Assembly: GCA_964602595.1 (NCBI GenBank)
Contig: CAZRRO010000007.1
Span: 186,001 to 250,000 of the forward strand
Length of the DNA: 64,000 nt
Source of the DNA: CAIWAH01 sp964602595
GTDB lineage: Bacteria; Verrucomicrobiota; Verrucomicrobiia; Limisphaerales; UBA9464
Direction: 5' to 3'
A program made the position numbers and the translations under genes. The stretch's first letter is position 1. Each line of letters opens with the position of its first letter. This document shows positions 35,675 to 44,624 of the stretch, in pieces. The notes under the pieces are model-generated. The model did not search any database, was not told the origin of the DNA, and saw only the letters and a list, made by a program, of their open reading frames with translations.

Positions 35675-36589
35675 TTACCGCGCCTCGAACAGGGCGTCCG
35701 CAAACTCCTTCGCGTTGAACGGCTGCAGGTCGTCCGCCTGTTCGCCAACGCCAATGAACTTCACCGGGATGCCGAATTCGCGCTGAATGGCCACCACGGC
35801 GCCGCCTTTGCTCGTGCCGTCGAGCTTCGTGATGATGAGGCCGGTAAGCTTCACCGCCTTGTGAAATTCCCGCGCCTGGTTCAGCGCGTTCATGCCGGTC
35901 GAACCATCCAGCACCAGCAGCGTCTCGTGCGGCGCGCCGGGTAGCTTCTTGTCGATGACGCGGTGAACCTTCTGCAGTTCGGCCATCAGGTTGTTCTTGG
36001 TGTGCAGCCGGCCGGCGGTGTCCACGAACAGCCACTTCGCGCCCCGGGCCTGCGCGGCGGTGATGGCGTCGTGCGCCACGGAGGCGGGGTCGGCCTGATT
36101 CGCGCCGGCAATGACGGGCACGTTCAGGCGCTCGCCCCACAGCTTGAGCTGCTCGATGGCGGCGGCGCGGAAGGTGTCGCAGGCCGCGAGCACGGCGGTT
36201 TCGCCGCGCTGCTGGACGAGGTGTGCGAGCTTGGCGGAGGTCGTTGTCTTGCCCGTGCCATTGACGCCGACGATGGAGATGACCGTGACGCCGGTTGGCT
36301 GGGCGGGCAGTGCGGGATTGCCGAGGGAAAGACTCTTCTCCACCTCGCGGGCCGCGATCTCGATGAAGTCGGAACCGCTGCGGCCCTGCGTCTCGAACGC
36401 CTTCTTGGCCGCGGCGAGGATCTGATGGGTCATCGCCATGCCGAGGTCGGCGCGGAGCAGGGCGGCCTCCAGTTCCTCGAAGTTCTCGGCGGTCAGCTTC
36501 GGCGAACGCGTGACGATGCGCTTGAGTTCGTGGGAAAGCGCGGAGGTCGTCTTGGTGAAGGCGGCCTTGAGTTTGTCGAAGAAGCCCAT
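35675..36589 (-). CDS. ftsY: Signal recognition particle receptor FtsY
   Basis: The 304-aa SRP receptor GTPase that docks ribosome-nascent chain complexes at the inner membrane. It is the short form, without the long acidic A domain. The N domain starts MGFFDKLKAAFTKTTSALSHELKRIV. G motifs: GVNGTGKTT (P-loop), DTFRAAA, DTAGRLHT, TKLDGTSKGG, and the closing FIGVGEQADDLQPFNAKEFADAL. It starts 7 bp after the PHP-gene stop and is transcribed with it. Confidence 0.97.
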   Translation of the reverse strand: MGFFDKLKAAFTKTTSALSHELKRIVTRSPKLTAENFEELEAALLRADLGMAMTHQILAAAKKAFETQGRSGSDFIEIAAREVEKSLSLGNPALPAQPTGVTVISIVGVNGTGKTTTSAKLAHLVQQRGETAVLAACDTFRAAAIEQLKLWGERLNVPVIAGANQADPASVAHDAITAAQARGAKWLFVDTAGRLHTKNNLMAELQKVHRVIDKKLPGAPHETLLVLDGSTGMNALNQAREFHKAVKLTGLIITKLDGTSKGGAVVAIQREFGIPVKFIGVGEQADDLQPFNAKEFADALFEAR

Positions 36590-36596
36590 TGCGGAG

Positions 36597-37454
36597 TCAG
36601 TTGGCGGAGAGGGAAGGGGACGGAGCCTCGGCGACCGGGGTGGAACGGCGGCGGGCCTTGAGGGCGGACACCTGCTCGTAGGGCAGCTTCACGCGGCCGA
36701 TGAGCGGTTCGCCCTTCGACATGCCGTGGCAATCGCTGCCGCCGGTGGCGACCAGGCCCAGTTCCTCGGCCTTGCGGACGTAGCTGCGGGAGGTTTCGGC
36801 GTTGTGCTTGGTGTGCCAGCACTCCAGGCCGTCGAGTTCGTGTTCCGCGATTTCCGGGATGATGTCGTCGGCGCGATACAGGCCCGGATGCGCCAGCACG
36901 GCGACGCCGCCGGCCGCGTGGATTAACTCGATCGCCGTGCGGGTTTCCATCTTGGCCTTGGGCACCCAGCCGGCGCGGCCCTTCTTCAGGTAACGTTCGA
37001 AGGCGTCGTCGTAGGTCTTGCAGTAGCCGCCCTCGACCAAGGCCCGCGCGACGTGCGGGCGGCCGGGCGAGAGGCATTGCGCGATCGTGAAGACGGCCTC
37101 GGAGGTCAGGGGAACACCTTTCTGGTTCAGCCGATGAACCATGTCGCGGATGCGCTGCGAGCGGACCGCCTGGAAGCCGGCCAGACGCGAAAGGAGGGAC
37201 GGCGACTGGGTGTCGAGCCAGTAGCCGAGGATGTGGACTTCCCGGCCGCGGTGGTCGGCGGTGAATTCCGCGCCGGGGATGAATTCCACGCCTTCCTTGG
37301 CGCAGGCGTCGGCCATGCGCGGACAACCCGCGATGGTGTCGTGGTCGGTCAAGGCGACGGCCTGGAGCTTCTGTTCGGCCGCCCGCGCCGCCAATTCCTC
37401 GGGCGTGAAGGTCCCGTCCGAGAAGTTGGTATGAAGGTGCAGGTCGGCGAACAT
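36597..37454 (-). CDS. PHP-domain phosphoesterase (YciV/RNase AM-like)
   Basis: A 285-aa polymerase-and-histidinol-phosphatase domain protein. Metal-binding motifs are DLHLHTNFSDG (HxH), LTDHD, EFTA (E), HILGYW, VLAHPGLY and GGSDCHG, in the order seen in 3',5'-nucleoside bisphosphate phosphatase / 5'-3' exonuclease RNase AM (YciV, TrpH). Length fits that family. It lies between nusB and ftsY on the same strand, with tight spacing that suggests an RNA-processing and translation-related operon. Confidence 0.9.
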   Translation of the reverse strand: MFADLHLHTNFSDGTFTPEELAARAAEQKLQAVALTDHDTIAGCPRMADACAKEGVEFIPGAEFTADHRGREVHILGYWLDTQSPSLLSRLAGFQAVRSQRIRDMVHRLNQKGVPLTSEAVFTIAQCLSPGRPHVARALVEGGYCKTYDDAFERYLKKGRAGWVPKAKMETRTAIELIHAAGGVAVLAHPGLYRADDIIPEIAEHELDGLECWHTKHNAETSRSYVRKAEELGLVATGGSDCHGMSKGEPLIGRVKLPYEQVSALKARRRSTPVAEAPSPSLSAN

Positions 37455-37485
37455 GGTGGGGAACAGACCGGAATTGCCGGCCGCG

Positions 37486-38001
37486 TCAAACCGCCGGGGT
37501 TTCCGACGAGGTCCGGGCCGGACGCAGGGTTTCCGCCTTCACCTTGTCGAGGATGCCGTTCACGAAGCGGCCGCTCTGCTCGGTGGAGTAGCGCTTCGCG
37601 ATCTCGATCGCCTCGTTGATGCTGACCACGGGCGGAATGTCGTCGCGATGGAGAATCTCGTGGATGGCCATGCGGAGGATGTTGCGGTCCACGATGGCGA
37701 TGCGGTGGAGGTCCCAGTTCTGGGCGTAACGCTGGATGACGTCGTCGAGCGTGTTGCGCTGCTTGATCACGCCCCGCACGAGCGCATCGGCAAACATCCG
37801 GGTCGAAATCTCCTCGGTCGTCGGGGGAGGCAATTCGACGGAGGCGCCGTAGGTCGGCCCGGTCTGGGATTCCTGGATCGCGGCGATCCGGGCGGTGTCC
37901 CAAAACTGGTTGAGCGCCTCGTCGAGGTTGTCCGACGGGTTCATGTCATACTGGAACAGAAACTGGAGGGCCCGCTCCCGGGCCTCGCGACGTTTGCGCA
38001 T
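37486..38001 (-). CDS. nusB: Transcription antitermination factor NusB
   Basis: A 171-aa NusB that binds boxA RNA with NusE (S10) in rRNA antitermination. It starts MRKRREARERALQFLFQYDMNP, the arginine-rich family start. Further conserved parts are VRGVIKQRNTLDDVIQRYAQNWDLHRIAIVDRNILRMAIHEIL and VVSINEAIEIAKRYSTEQSGRFVNGILDK. An insertion of about 25 residues near 45-65 makes it longer than E. coli NusB (139). First gene of the nusB-PHP-ftsY group. Confidence 0.95.
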   Translation of the reverse strand: MRKRREARERALQFLFQYDMNPSDNLDEALNQFWDTARIAAIQESQTGPTYGASVELPPPTTEEISTRMFADALVRGVIKQRNTLDDVIQRYAQNWDLHRIAIVDRNILRMAIHEILHRDDIPPVVSINEAIEIAKRYSTEQSGRFVNGILDKVKAETLRPARTSSETPAV

Positions 38002-38134
38002 GGGAGCAGCATGGAGGAGCGGCGCGGACTCCGGAAGCGGTTTTTCGACCGGCGCCGGCCGCGTCCTGCCCCGAAAAGTTCACCCGGCGCCGGCTTGGCT
38101 TGCACCGCCGGCCTGTTACCGTCCGCCCATCGCC

Positions 38135-38857
38135 ATGAAACTCGCCTCGCTGTCCTGGATCGGCCTCGCGTTGCCGCTGGCCCTCGCCGCCGCCGAGAAG
38201 AAGCCCGTCGACACCTCGAAGATTCCCCTGCCGGTGCCGCGCAAGGTGGACTTCGTGAAGGAAGTCTACCCCCTGTTCAAGGAGGCCTGCATCTCCTGCC
38301 ACGGCCCCGAAAAGCAGAAAGGCAAGTATCGCATGGACTCTAAGGAAGCCGCCTTCAAGGACACCGACTACGGTCCGACCATCGTCCCGGGCAAAAGCGC
38401 GGAAAGCTCGCTCATCCACATGTGCTGCAACCTCATCGACGAGATGATGATGCCGCCGCCCAGCGACAAGCCGGGCAAGTCCGAGCCTCTCACCGCCGAC
38501 CAGATCGGCATCCTGCGGGCGTGGATCGACCAAGGGGCCGAATGGGTGGCCGGGGCCGACAGTTACGTGAAGCCGGTGACCTTCGAGGCGGACATCAAGC
38601 CGTTCTTCCAGCAGGCTTGCGGGGAATGCCACGGCGCCGCGGCACCCAAGGGCGAATTTGCCGCCGTCAGCCTGGAAGCGGTGCTCAAGGGCGGCAAGGG
38701 TTACGGCAAGGTCGTCACCGCGGGCGACGTGAAGAAGAGTTCCCTGATCACCATTGTCTCCGGCCAGGACGAGGACCTGCCGCAGACCGAGAAACACAAG
38801 CTACAACCCAAACAGATTGAGTTGGTGAAGAAGTGGATCGAGCAGGGGGCGAAGTAA
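38135..38857 (+). CDS. Planctomycete-type c-type cytochrome protein
   Basis: A 240-aa exported protein with two PSCyt1-like heme domains. The signal peptide ends LALAAA. Domain 1 has YPLFKEACISCHG (CxxCH near residues 52-56) and domain 2 has IKPFFQQACGECHG. A distal Met ligand may be in the MMMPPP segment. It stands alone (divergent from nusB) without a PSD1/DUF1501 partner, and would bind heme in the periplasm for electron transfer. ATG 38135 was chosen because it begins directly with the signal peptide. Confidence 0.9.
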   Translation: MKLASLSWIGLALPLALAAAEKKPVDTSKIPLPVPRKVDFVKEVYPLFKEACISCHGPEKQKGKYRMDSKEAAFKDTDYGPTIVPGKSAESSLIHMCCNLIDEMMMPPPSDKPGKSEPLTADQIGILRAWIDQGAEWVAGADSYVKPVTFEADIKPFFQQACGECHGAAAPKGEFAAVSLEAVLKGGKGYGKVVTAGDVKKSSLITIVSGQDEDLPQTEKHKLQPKQIELVKKWIEQGAK

Positions 38858-38874
38858 TTCCCGGCCGCACCGGG

Positions 38875-39345
38875 ATGATGAAGCGAGCCCTCGCTATCGC
38901 GAAGCTGCTGTTGGCCGCCTTGGCCGGAGCGGTGGCGCTTTGGGTCCTCGCGGTCATTGCCGTCCTTGTGCTGCCCTCGTCGTGCACCTCACGGCGACCG
39001 CCGGATTCGGAACTGCTCCAGCGGCATCTGGGATTGGACTCCACCAATGGGTTTGGCCGGGTCGAAATCAAATACCAGCCGGCCCGCGAATGGACCGCGC
39101 GGTTTTACCTGGAGGCACCGGCGGAGCGAATTCAGCAACTGCTTGCAGAGCAGCATTTCGTTCAAAATGGCAGCCGCCAGACCAACGAGACCATCCTTTG
39201 GGTCGCATTTCCCGCCGCACCGGCGCCGCCGCCCGTGACCGCCGCCCGCTTCTATTTCAAGGCCCCCAAGAACAGTTCAACGAGTTATCGAGCCGTTGTT
39301 GGAACGAACGGGATGCAACTGTGGTTGCGGGTGGACCGCTTGTGA
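38875..39345 (+). CDS. Hypothetical membrane protein or lipoprotein
   Basis: A 156-aa protein with one N-terminal hydrophobic segment (LLLAALAGAVALWVLAVIAVLVL) followed by PSSCTS, a possible lipobox. The rest is a small mixed alpha/beta domain (GFGRVEIKYQPAREWTARFYLEAPAERIQQLL...). No family recognised. It follows the cytochrome gene by 17 bp and may be cotranscribed. Confidence 0.7.
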   Translation: MMKRALAIAKLLLAALAGAVALWVLAVIAVLVLPSSCTSRRPPDSELLQRHLGLDSTNGFGRVEIKYQPAREWTARFYLEAPAERIQQLLAEQHFVQNGSRQTNETILWVAFPAAPAPPPVTAARFYFKAPKNSSTSYRAVVGTNGMQLWLRVDRL

Positions 39346-39423
39346 ACGCGGTCGATTCGTTGGAAGCCTCCGAAAGGCGCGCTTGCTGCCCCGCCGGTAG
39401 CCGCCCACCCTGCCGCCGCTTCG

Positions 39424-40098
39424 ATGCTCGCATTGCTCACAGGTTTGGCCGCCGGATTTCTCCATGTCCTCAGTGGACCGGACCACCTCGCGGCCGTCGC
39501 GCCGCTGGCGGTGCGGGGGCATCGGCGGGCTTGGGTGGCGGGCTTACGGTGGGGGCTGGGCCATTCGGCCGGGGTCGCGCTGGTGGGGATGCTGGCACTG
39601 GGACTCCGGGAGGTGTTTCCCGTCGAGGCGGTCTCCGCGTGGAGCGAACGTCTGGTTGGGGTGCTGCTGATCGGCATCGGGCTCTGGAGCGTCCGCAAGG
39701 CGTTGCAGGTGCAGATTCACGCCCACGAGCACGCCCATGACGGCAGTGCGCATCAGCACGTCCATTTTCATGCGCCCGACCACGGGCACGAACACACCGC
39801 CGGACCGCACATCCACACTCACGCCGCCTTCGGGATCGGGACGCTGCATGGCCTGGCCGGCAGTTCCCATTTTCTGGGCGTTTTGCCGTCCTTGGCGTTG
39901 CCCACGACGGCTCAGCGGATTGGCTACCTGATCGCGTTTGCCGTCGGAACAGTGGCGGCGATGGCCGGGTTTTCGTCGGTGCTCGGCAGTTTGTCGGCCC
40001 GGTGGGGTAGCAATTACCGCCAAGCCTATCGCGGGCTCCTGTTCGCCTGTGCGGCGGCCGCGTTTGCCGTCGGCGGGTGGTGGATCGTCACTGCCTGA
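39424..40098 (+). CDS. Nickel/cobalt transporter-like (NicO/HupE-type) membrane protein
   Basis: A 224-aa protein with about six transmembrane helices. The first helix has the H-x5-D-H pattern (FLHVLSGPDH, H14/D20/H21) and a later helix has GTLHGLAGSSHFLG, the two metal-binding signatures of high-affinity nickel/cobalt transporters. A central loop is extremely His-rich (HAHEHAHDGSAHQHVHFH...GPHIHTH), as in NicO proteins. It would export or import Ni2+/Co2+ across the inner membrane. Its 3' end overlaps the convergent DUF547 gene by 11 bp. Confidence 0.85.
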   Translation: MLALLTGLAAGFLHVLSGPDHLAAVAPLAVRGHRRAWVAGLRWGLGHSAGVALVGMLALGLREVFPVEAVSAWSERLVGVLLIGIGLWSVRKALQVQIHAHEHAHDGSAHQHVHFHAPDHGHEHTAGPHIHTHAAFGIGTLHGLAGSSHFLGVLPSLALPTTAQRIGYLIAFAVGTVAAMAGFSSVLGSLSARWGSNYRQAYRGLLFACAAAAFAVGGWWIVTA

Positions 40099-40975
40099 TC
40101 GCGGCACCGTCAGGGGCCGCGGGCAAGTCGTTGAGGCTCCAGTCGTAGTCGGTGAACCGAACCTCGACCTTGTTGGCGCGGGCCAATTCCGCCCGGGCGT
40201 CCGCCGGCAGGTAAGGCGTTACATAGCGGATGATCCCCGCGGAATCGGCGCCAAATTCCTTCGCATACCAGTCGAAGATGGGGGAAAGCCACAGCTCACC
40301 CGATTTCGGGTCGAACCGATTCTTGGCCGTGGTGGCGAGGAATACTCGGGCCTGATCGTCGAGTTGCGCGTCGAGTTTGGCGGCGACGTAGGGTTCCGCC
40401 CGAAGTGGCGGACAGCCCTTGGCCGCGCAGACCAACGCGAAATGGATCGGCGGCTCGTTGAAGACGGGGCGGATCTGTTCGTGTTCCAACTGGTCGAGGG
40501 AAAGGGTCTTGCCCGCCCACCGAACGACCGGCCTCTTCCAGGCGGCGCCAGGCAACACGCCGATGTTCCGGATGCTGCGGAGCGGATGATGGTCAAGGAT
40601 CAGGCGGAGTGTCTGGGCATTGTAGAGGTTGAGCAGGACCGCGAGCCGTTCGGCCTTGGGCCACTGCGCAAAATCAGTGGCGGGAATCGTGGCGAGTCGA
40701 TTGAGGTAGGCATCCAAGTCGGCCGGTTCCTGTTTGAGGCCGCCGTAGTTGACCCAGCCGTTGGTCACGAAACGGCCCAACACGGCGCCGAATGGCGCGT
40801 GGGTCGGGTCAAATGGCGGGGCAGAAGTCTGCCCGCAGGCCGATGCCGAGGCCAAGGTGAGGAACAGAATCAGGCGCCACAGGAACACCGCGGCAGGGTA
40901 GGAGAAGTCGGCGCGAGGGAAAGCCGGGTTGCGGCGCGATCGCTCGGCCGGGCCGGCGGACCGCAGATTTCCCAA
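40088..40975 (-). CDS. DUF547 lipoprotein
   Basis: A 295-aa DUF547 protein. A signal peptide with a lipobox (TLASASACG) lies about 47 residues from this start; a shorter N-terminus is likely (internal starts near LWRLILFL are possible). The DUF547 core is present: RLAVLLNLYNAQTLRLILDHHP, KTLSLDQLEHEQIRPVF, IHFALVCAAKGCPPLRAEPY, LWLSPIFDWYAKEFG. The conserved Cys/His suggest a transglutaminase-like peptidase fold, but no activity is established. Convergent with the nickel transporter. Confidence 0.85.
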   Translation of the reverse strand: MGNLRSAGPAERSRRNPAFPRADFSYPAAVFLWRLILFLTLASASACGQTSAPPFDPTHAPFGAVLGRFVTNGWVNYGGLKQEPADLDAYLNRLATIPATDFAQWPKAERLAVLLNLYNAQTLRLILDHHPLRSIRNIGVLPGAAWKRPVVRWAGKTLSLDQLEHEQIRPVFNEPPIHFALVCAAKGCPPLRAEPYVAAKLDAQLDDQARVFLATTAKNRFDPKSGELWLSPIFDWYAKEFGADSAGIIRYVTPYLPADARAELARANKVEVRFTDYDWSLNDLPAAPDGAAIRQ

Positions 40976-41019
40976 AATTTGTTTCCCCTCGGCACGGGAT
41001 TTGCCAACGTGGCGGCATC

Positions 41020-41979
41020 ATGCGTCTGTTTCGAATCGGTGCCGCCTGCCTCGCGGTGTTGGCCTGCTGTCTGGGTAGTTTGGCGGCGGATTTTCGCCTC
41101 ATCACGGGTGATGTTTACAAGGGCACGCTGGCCGCCGCCGACAAGGACGGTCTCATCGTTCGCCTGGAAAGCGGTGAATACTCGCCCCGGGTGGACTGGG
41201 CCAAACTCACCGACGAGACGCTGAATCAACTGGTCAACGATCCCAAGGCCAAGCGCTTTGTGGAACCGTTCATCGAGCCGCCGCTGGAGGAGATCCAGAA
41301 GGCCACCACCGCGGCCCGGGAAATCGCGGTGCGCCAGCCGCAGCGAGTGGAATTGCCGCAAACCGGCAAGGGCCTCGGGGCCGCCCTCATGGCGCCGAAT
41401 TCGTTGATCCTGCTTTTCGCGCTCTACTTGGCCAACCTCTACGGCGCCTTCGAAATCGCCCGGTTCAAGTGGCGGCCTGCGGCCTTGGTTTGCGGCCTGT
41501 CCGCGATCCTGCCGGTTGTCGGCCCGATCATTTTCCTCCTGACCCCGCGGCGGGTGGTCGAGGAACAGGAAAACGCCACCGAGGCCGCCATGGCCGAGAA
41601 GGTGGTCTCCGCCGGCACCCAGACGCCGCCCTCGGACGTCGCCCGGGGTGGCGCCGCCGCCGCGTTGGGAATTTCCAAGGGCCACGCCGCCGCCGCGGGT
41701 CCCGATGGCGGCCCCAAGGTCTTCAAGCGCGGGGAAACCACGTTCAACCGGCGGTTCTTCGAAACGCAGTTCCAGAACTTTTTCCGGATGGTGGCGAGCG
41801 AAGCCGACCGCGACATGGTCATTGATGTCAGTGCCGGCAAGGGCAGCGTCGTGGCGTCCCGGATTTCCCGGATTTCGGCGAACGAAATCCATTTCAAGAC
41901 CGCGAATCAGCAGGAAGTCGGAGTTAGCTTCTCCGAAATTTCCCAAGTGACCTTGCGCCACAAGGATGCCACCCACTAA
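41020..41979 (+). CDS. Hypothetical inner-membrane protein
   Basis: A 319-aa protein. Signal peptide (CLAVLACCLGSLAA), then a small beta-barrel-like domain (DFRLITGDVYKGTLAAADKDGLIVRLESGEYSPRVDWAKLTDE) resembling an SH3-like or LSm-like fold, two transmembrane helices (SLILLFALYLANLYGAFEIA; LVCGLSAILPVVGPIIFLL), a cytosolic Ala/Gly-rich linker and a C-terminal domain (FQNFFRMVASEADRDMVIDVSAGKGSVVASRISRISANEIHF). Upstream of the kinase gene adk by 33 bp, so probably cotranscribed. Unrecognised function. Confidence 0.72.
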   Translation: MRLFRIGAACLAVLACCLGSLAADFRLITGDVYKGTLAAADKDGLIVRLESGEYSPRVDWAKLTDETLNQLVNDPKAKRFVEPFIEPPLEEIQKATTAAREIAVRQPQRVELPQTGKGLGAALMAPNSLILLFALYLANLYGAFEIARFKWRPAALVCGLSAILPVVGPIIFLLTPRRVVEEQENATEAAMAEKVVSAGTQTPPSDVARGGAAAALGISKGHAAAAGPDGGPKVFKRGETTFNRRFFETQFQNFFRMVASEADRDMVIDVSAGKGSVVASRISRISANEIHFKTANQQEVGVSFSEISQVTLRHKDATH

Positions 41980-42012
41980 CCGGACGATCCTCCCAACCTG
42001 ACCCAATTCGCC

Positions 42013-42648
42013 GTGAAATACCGGGCCATACTTCTTTTCGGCGCCCCCGGGGCGGGCAAGGGAACCCAAGGCAAGATCCTCGGCCAGATTCCCAACTTCG
42101 TGCACTTTTCGTGCGGGGACGCCTTCCGGAATCTGCGGGTGGATTCCCCGCTGGGACGCACCTTCGTCGAATACGCGGGCAAAGGCCATCTGGTGCCCGA
42201 TGAGCCGACCATCGAGCTGTGGAAGAAGTCCATCGAGGCTATGGAAGTGACGGGCCGGTTTCATCCGGACGCGGACACGGTGCTGTTGGACGGGATTCCC
42301 CGGAATCCCAACCAAGCGCGTATCATGCGGGACCTGATTGAGGTCGTCGCGATTTTCAATTTGTTCTGTCCCCAAGTGGAAAAGCTGGTGGCTCGCCTGC
42401 AGCGCCGCGCCCTCAAGGAAAATCGGCTGGATGACGCCAATGTGGATGTCATCCGGACCCGGCTGGAAACCTACAAGCGGGATACCCGGGCCGTGTTGGA
42501 ATGCTACGACGACCGGCTGATCCATCAGATCGACTCGACTCAGGAGCCGATGCACGTGCTCCTCGACATCCTGAAGATCATTGCGCGGATCCCCAAGCCG
42601 GCGATCAGCGACGGCGGGACCGTGTTTTCGGAAGCCAAGTCGTCCTGA
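42013..42648 (+). CDS. adk: Adenylate kinase family nucleoside monophosphate kinase
   Basis: A 211-aa cytosolic NMP kinase. The P-loop is LFGAPGAGKGTQ; the NMP-binding region has FSCGDAFRNLR; the DGFPR motif of canonical Adk appears as DGIPRNPNQ, and the LID segment is short (RALKENRLDDANVDVIRTRLETY, no zinc-Cys cluster). It is most like adenylate kinase, but the altered motifs leave UMP/CMP kinase-type specificity possible. Start is GTG 42013. fmt follows 9 bp after its stop codon. Confidence 0.85.
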   Translation: MKYRAILLFGAPGAGKGTQGKILGQIPNFVHFSCGDAFRNLRVDSPLGRTFVEYAGKGHLVPDEPTIELWKKSIEAMEVTGRFHPDADTVLLDGIPRNPNQARIMRDLIEVVAIFNLFCPQVEKLVARLQRRALKENRLDDANVDVIRTRLETYKRDTRAVLECYDDRLIHQIDSTQEPMHVLLDILKIIARIPKPAISDGGTVFSEAKSS

Positions 42649-42657
42649 GGCCCGGCC

Positions 42658-43602
42658 ATGCCGCCCATCCGTTTGGTCTTCATGGGCACTCCGGACTTGG
42701 CCCGGGCCGTTTTGTCCGCGCTGGCCGATGATGCGCGATTCCAGGTGATGGCCGCCGTGGTTCAGCCGGACAAGCCAACGGGTCGTGGCCTGCAACTCAC
42801 GCCGCCACCGGTAAAGGTTGAGGCGTTGGCCCGGGGAATTCCTGTGTTGCAGCCCCTCAAGGCTCGCGAACCCGCTTTTCTGGAACAGCTCCGGGCACTC
42901 GGACCGGACCTGATCGCTGTGGCCGCCTACGGCCAAATTTTGCCGCAGGCATTGCTCGACATCCCGAAACACGGCTGCCTGAACGTGCATACTTCCCTGC
43001 TGCCCCGCTGGCGTGGGGCCGCTCCGATTCAGTGGGCCGTGGCCGAAGGGGACGCGGAATCCGGCGTCACCATCATGCGGATGGAAGCCGGACTCGACAC
43101 GGGGCCCATGATCTCGGAGGTCCGCACCCCGATCAGCGGGAACGACACCGGCCAAAGCTTGCACGATCGGCTAGCGACGTTGGGCGGCGCCCTGCTGTGC
43201 GACACGATACCGCGTTTCGTCGCCGGTGAACTGCCGGTGCGGGCGCAGCCGGCGGAAGGCGTGACCTACGCCCGGAAAATCACCAAGGACGACGGCCGCC
43301 TCGATTGGCGCCAACCCGCACGCATCTTGGACCAACGGTTGCGGGCGTTTACTCCGTGGCCGGGCTCCTTTGCCTTCCTGCCAGCGGAACCGAAGGCCCG
43401 CTTGCTGAAGGTTCATGCGGCCGTTCCGGTGGCCGGATCGAGTTCGGCGGAGCCGGGAACCGTCATTGCGGCTGACAAAAGCGGCCTGGTGGTCGCCTGC
43501 GGCGAGGGTTCCTTGCGAGTGACGGAAGTGCAGCCCGAAGGCGGCCGGCGGATGAGCGCCGGACAATTTCTGGCCGGGCACCGGGTCACCCGGTTGGATT
43601 AG
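42658..43602 (+). CDS. fmt: Methionyl-tRNA formyltransferase
   Basis: A 314-aa enzyme that formylates initiator Met-tRNA with 10-formyltetrahydrofolate. N-terminal domain: LVFMGTPDLARAVLSAL, VVQPDKPTGRG, PDLIAVAAYGQILPQALLDIPKHGCLNVHTSLLPRWRGAAPIQWAVAEGD (catalytic N-H-D set: N, H and later D in GLDTGPM). C-terminal tRNA-binding domain begins near TYARKITKDDGRLDWRQPA. Length is normal. Transcribed with the NMP kinase upstream. Confidence 0.97.
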   Translation: MPPIRLVFMGTPDLARAVLSALADDARFQVMAAVVQPDKPTGRGLQLTPPPVKVEALARGIPVLQPLKAREPAFLEQLRALGPDLIAVAAYGQILPQALLDIPKHGCLNVHTSLLPRWRGAAPIQWAVAEGDAESGVTIMRMEAGLDTGPMISEVRTPISGNDTGQSLHDRLATLGGALLCDTIPRFVAGELPVRAQPAEGVTYARKITKDDGRLDWRQPARILDQRLRAFTPWPGSFAFLPAEPKARLLKVHAAVPVAGSSSAEPGTVIAADKSGLVVACGEGSLRVTEVQPEGGRRMSAGQFLAGHRVTRLD

Positions 43603-43688
43603 GTATTCCCGCGCGGTTCCCACGCAGGGACGCGCGCTCAACACGCTTGCGTCCCCGCTGGCCCGGGTGTGCGATGCGCCTGTCTGCC

Positions 43689-44624
43689 ATGAACCGCCGC
43701 CTATTCCTTGGTCTGACGCTTTCGGTTCCCCTGACCGCGCTGGCGCGGCAGCAGGTGCTGTCACTGGATGAGCTGATCAACCGCGGCGAGCAATTGTTGC
43801 GGGACAACATCGATCCACAACTGCTGGATTCGTTGCCACCCCTTGACCGCGAGCGTGTCACGCAGTTTCTCACCCAGTTTCAGCGCGATCTTCAGGGCAA
43901 TTACATTGTCGACCTGGCCGCCCTGAAACCCGCGGCTATCGGCGCGCTGCCGTTGTTGCGGGCCAATCCCGCGACGCAACCCTACGCGGGTTGGCTCGAA
44001 ACGCGGCTCGACTACTTGGATGTGGCGGAACAGTTCCGCGTGAGCATTCCGGCGCCCTCCACTCCGCCCGGACAGCCCAAGAGACCCGCCCCGAATCCGT
44101 CGCCGGCCCAGCAACGGCAGGTTTGGACCGAACAGGTCGCCAAGGAGCCAGTTCCGAAATCGGCAGCCGCGCTGGTTCCGCGGCTCAAGAAACTGTTCAC
44201 CGCGCAGGGCGTGCCGGCCCAGTTGGTATGGGTGGCCGAGGTGGAATCGTCATTCAACGTGACCGCCCGCAGTCCGGCCGGCGCCGTGGGGCTTTACCAA
44301 CTCATGCCACAGACCGCCCAAGGCCTCGGATTGAAGCTGACTCCCCGGGATGAACGGCTGGATGCCGACAAAAACGCCAACGCGGCGGCCCGCTACCTCC
44401 GGGCCCTGTTTCCGCGGTTCAAGGATTGGCGATTGACCCTGGCGGCCTACAACTGGGGCCAAGGCAATGTCCGTCGGCTGATGGAGAAACGTCGGGCAAC
44501 GACCTTCGATGCGATCGCGGTGCATCTGCCGGCCGAGACCCAGATGTATGTGCCCAAGGTCGATGCGGTGCTGAAAAAGCGCGAACGGGTTGGCCTACCG
44601 CAATTGCCGGCGCCGACGCGGTAA
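43689..44624 (+). CDS. Lytic transglycosylase (SLT domain, MltD-like)
   Basis: A 311-aa exported muramidase-type lytic transglycosylase. Signal peptide after ATG 43689 (NRRLFLGLTLSVPLTALA). The SLT domain occupies residues about 160-300: VPAQLVWVAEVESSFNVTARSPAGAVGLYQLMPQTAQGLGL, with the catalytic Glu in the AEVESSF motif, then NANAAARYLRALFPRFKDWRLTLAAYNWGQGNV and the closing TQMYVPKVDAVLK. No LysM domains are present. It would cut peptidoglycan between MurNAc and GlcNAc. ATG 43674 is an alternative start. Confidence 0.9.
   Translation: MNRRLFLGLTLSVPLTALARQQVLSLDELINRGEQLLRDNIDPQLLDSLPPLDRERVTQFLTQFQRDLQGNYIVDLAALKPAAIGALPLLRANPATQPYAGWLETRLDYLDVAEQFRVSIPAPSTPPGQPKRPAPNPSPAQQRQVWTEQVAKEPVPKSAAALVPRLKKLFTAQGVPAQLVWVAEVESSFNVTARSPAGAVGLYQLMPQTAQGLGLKLTPRDERLDADKNANAAARYLRALFPRFKDWRLTLAAYNWGQGNVRRLMEKRRATTFDAIAVHLPAETQMYVPKVDAVLKKRERVGLPQLPAPTR

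Noticed and set aside
40870..43164. Long open frame (764 codons) on the minus strand across DUF547, the unknown membrane gene, adk and fmt
   Set aside because: It is antisense to four well-supported genes, has no domain-like sequence, and such frames are common in GC-rich DNA.
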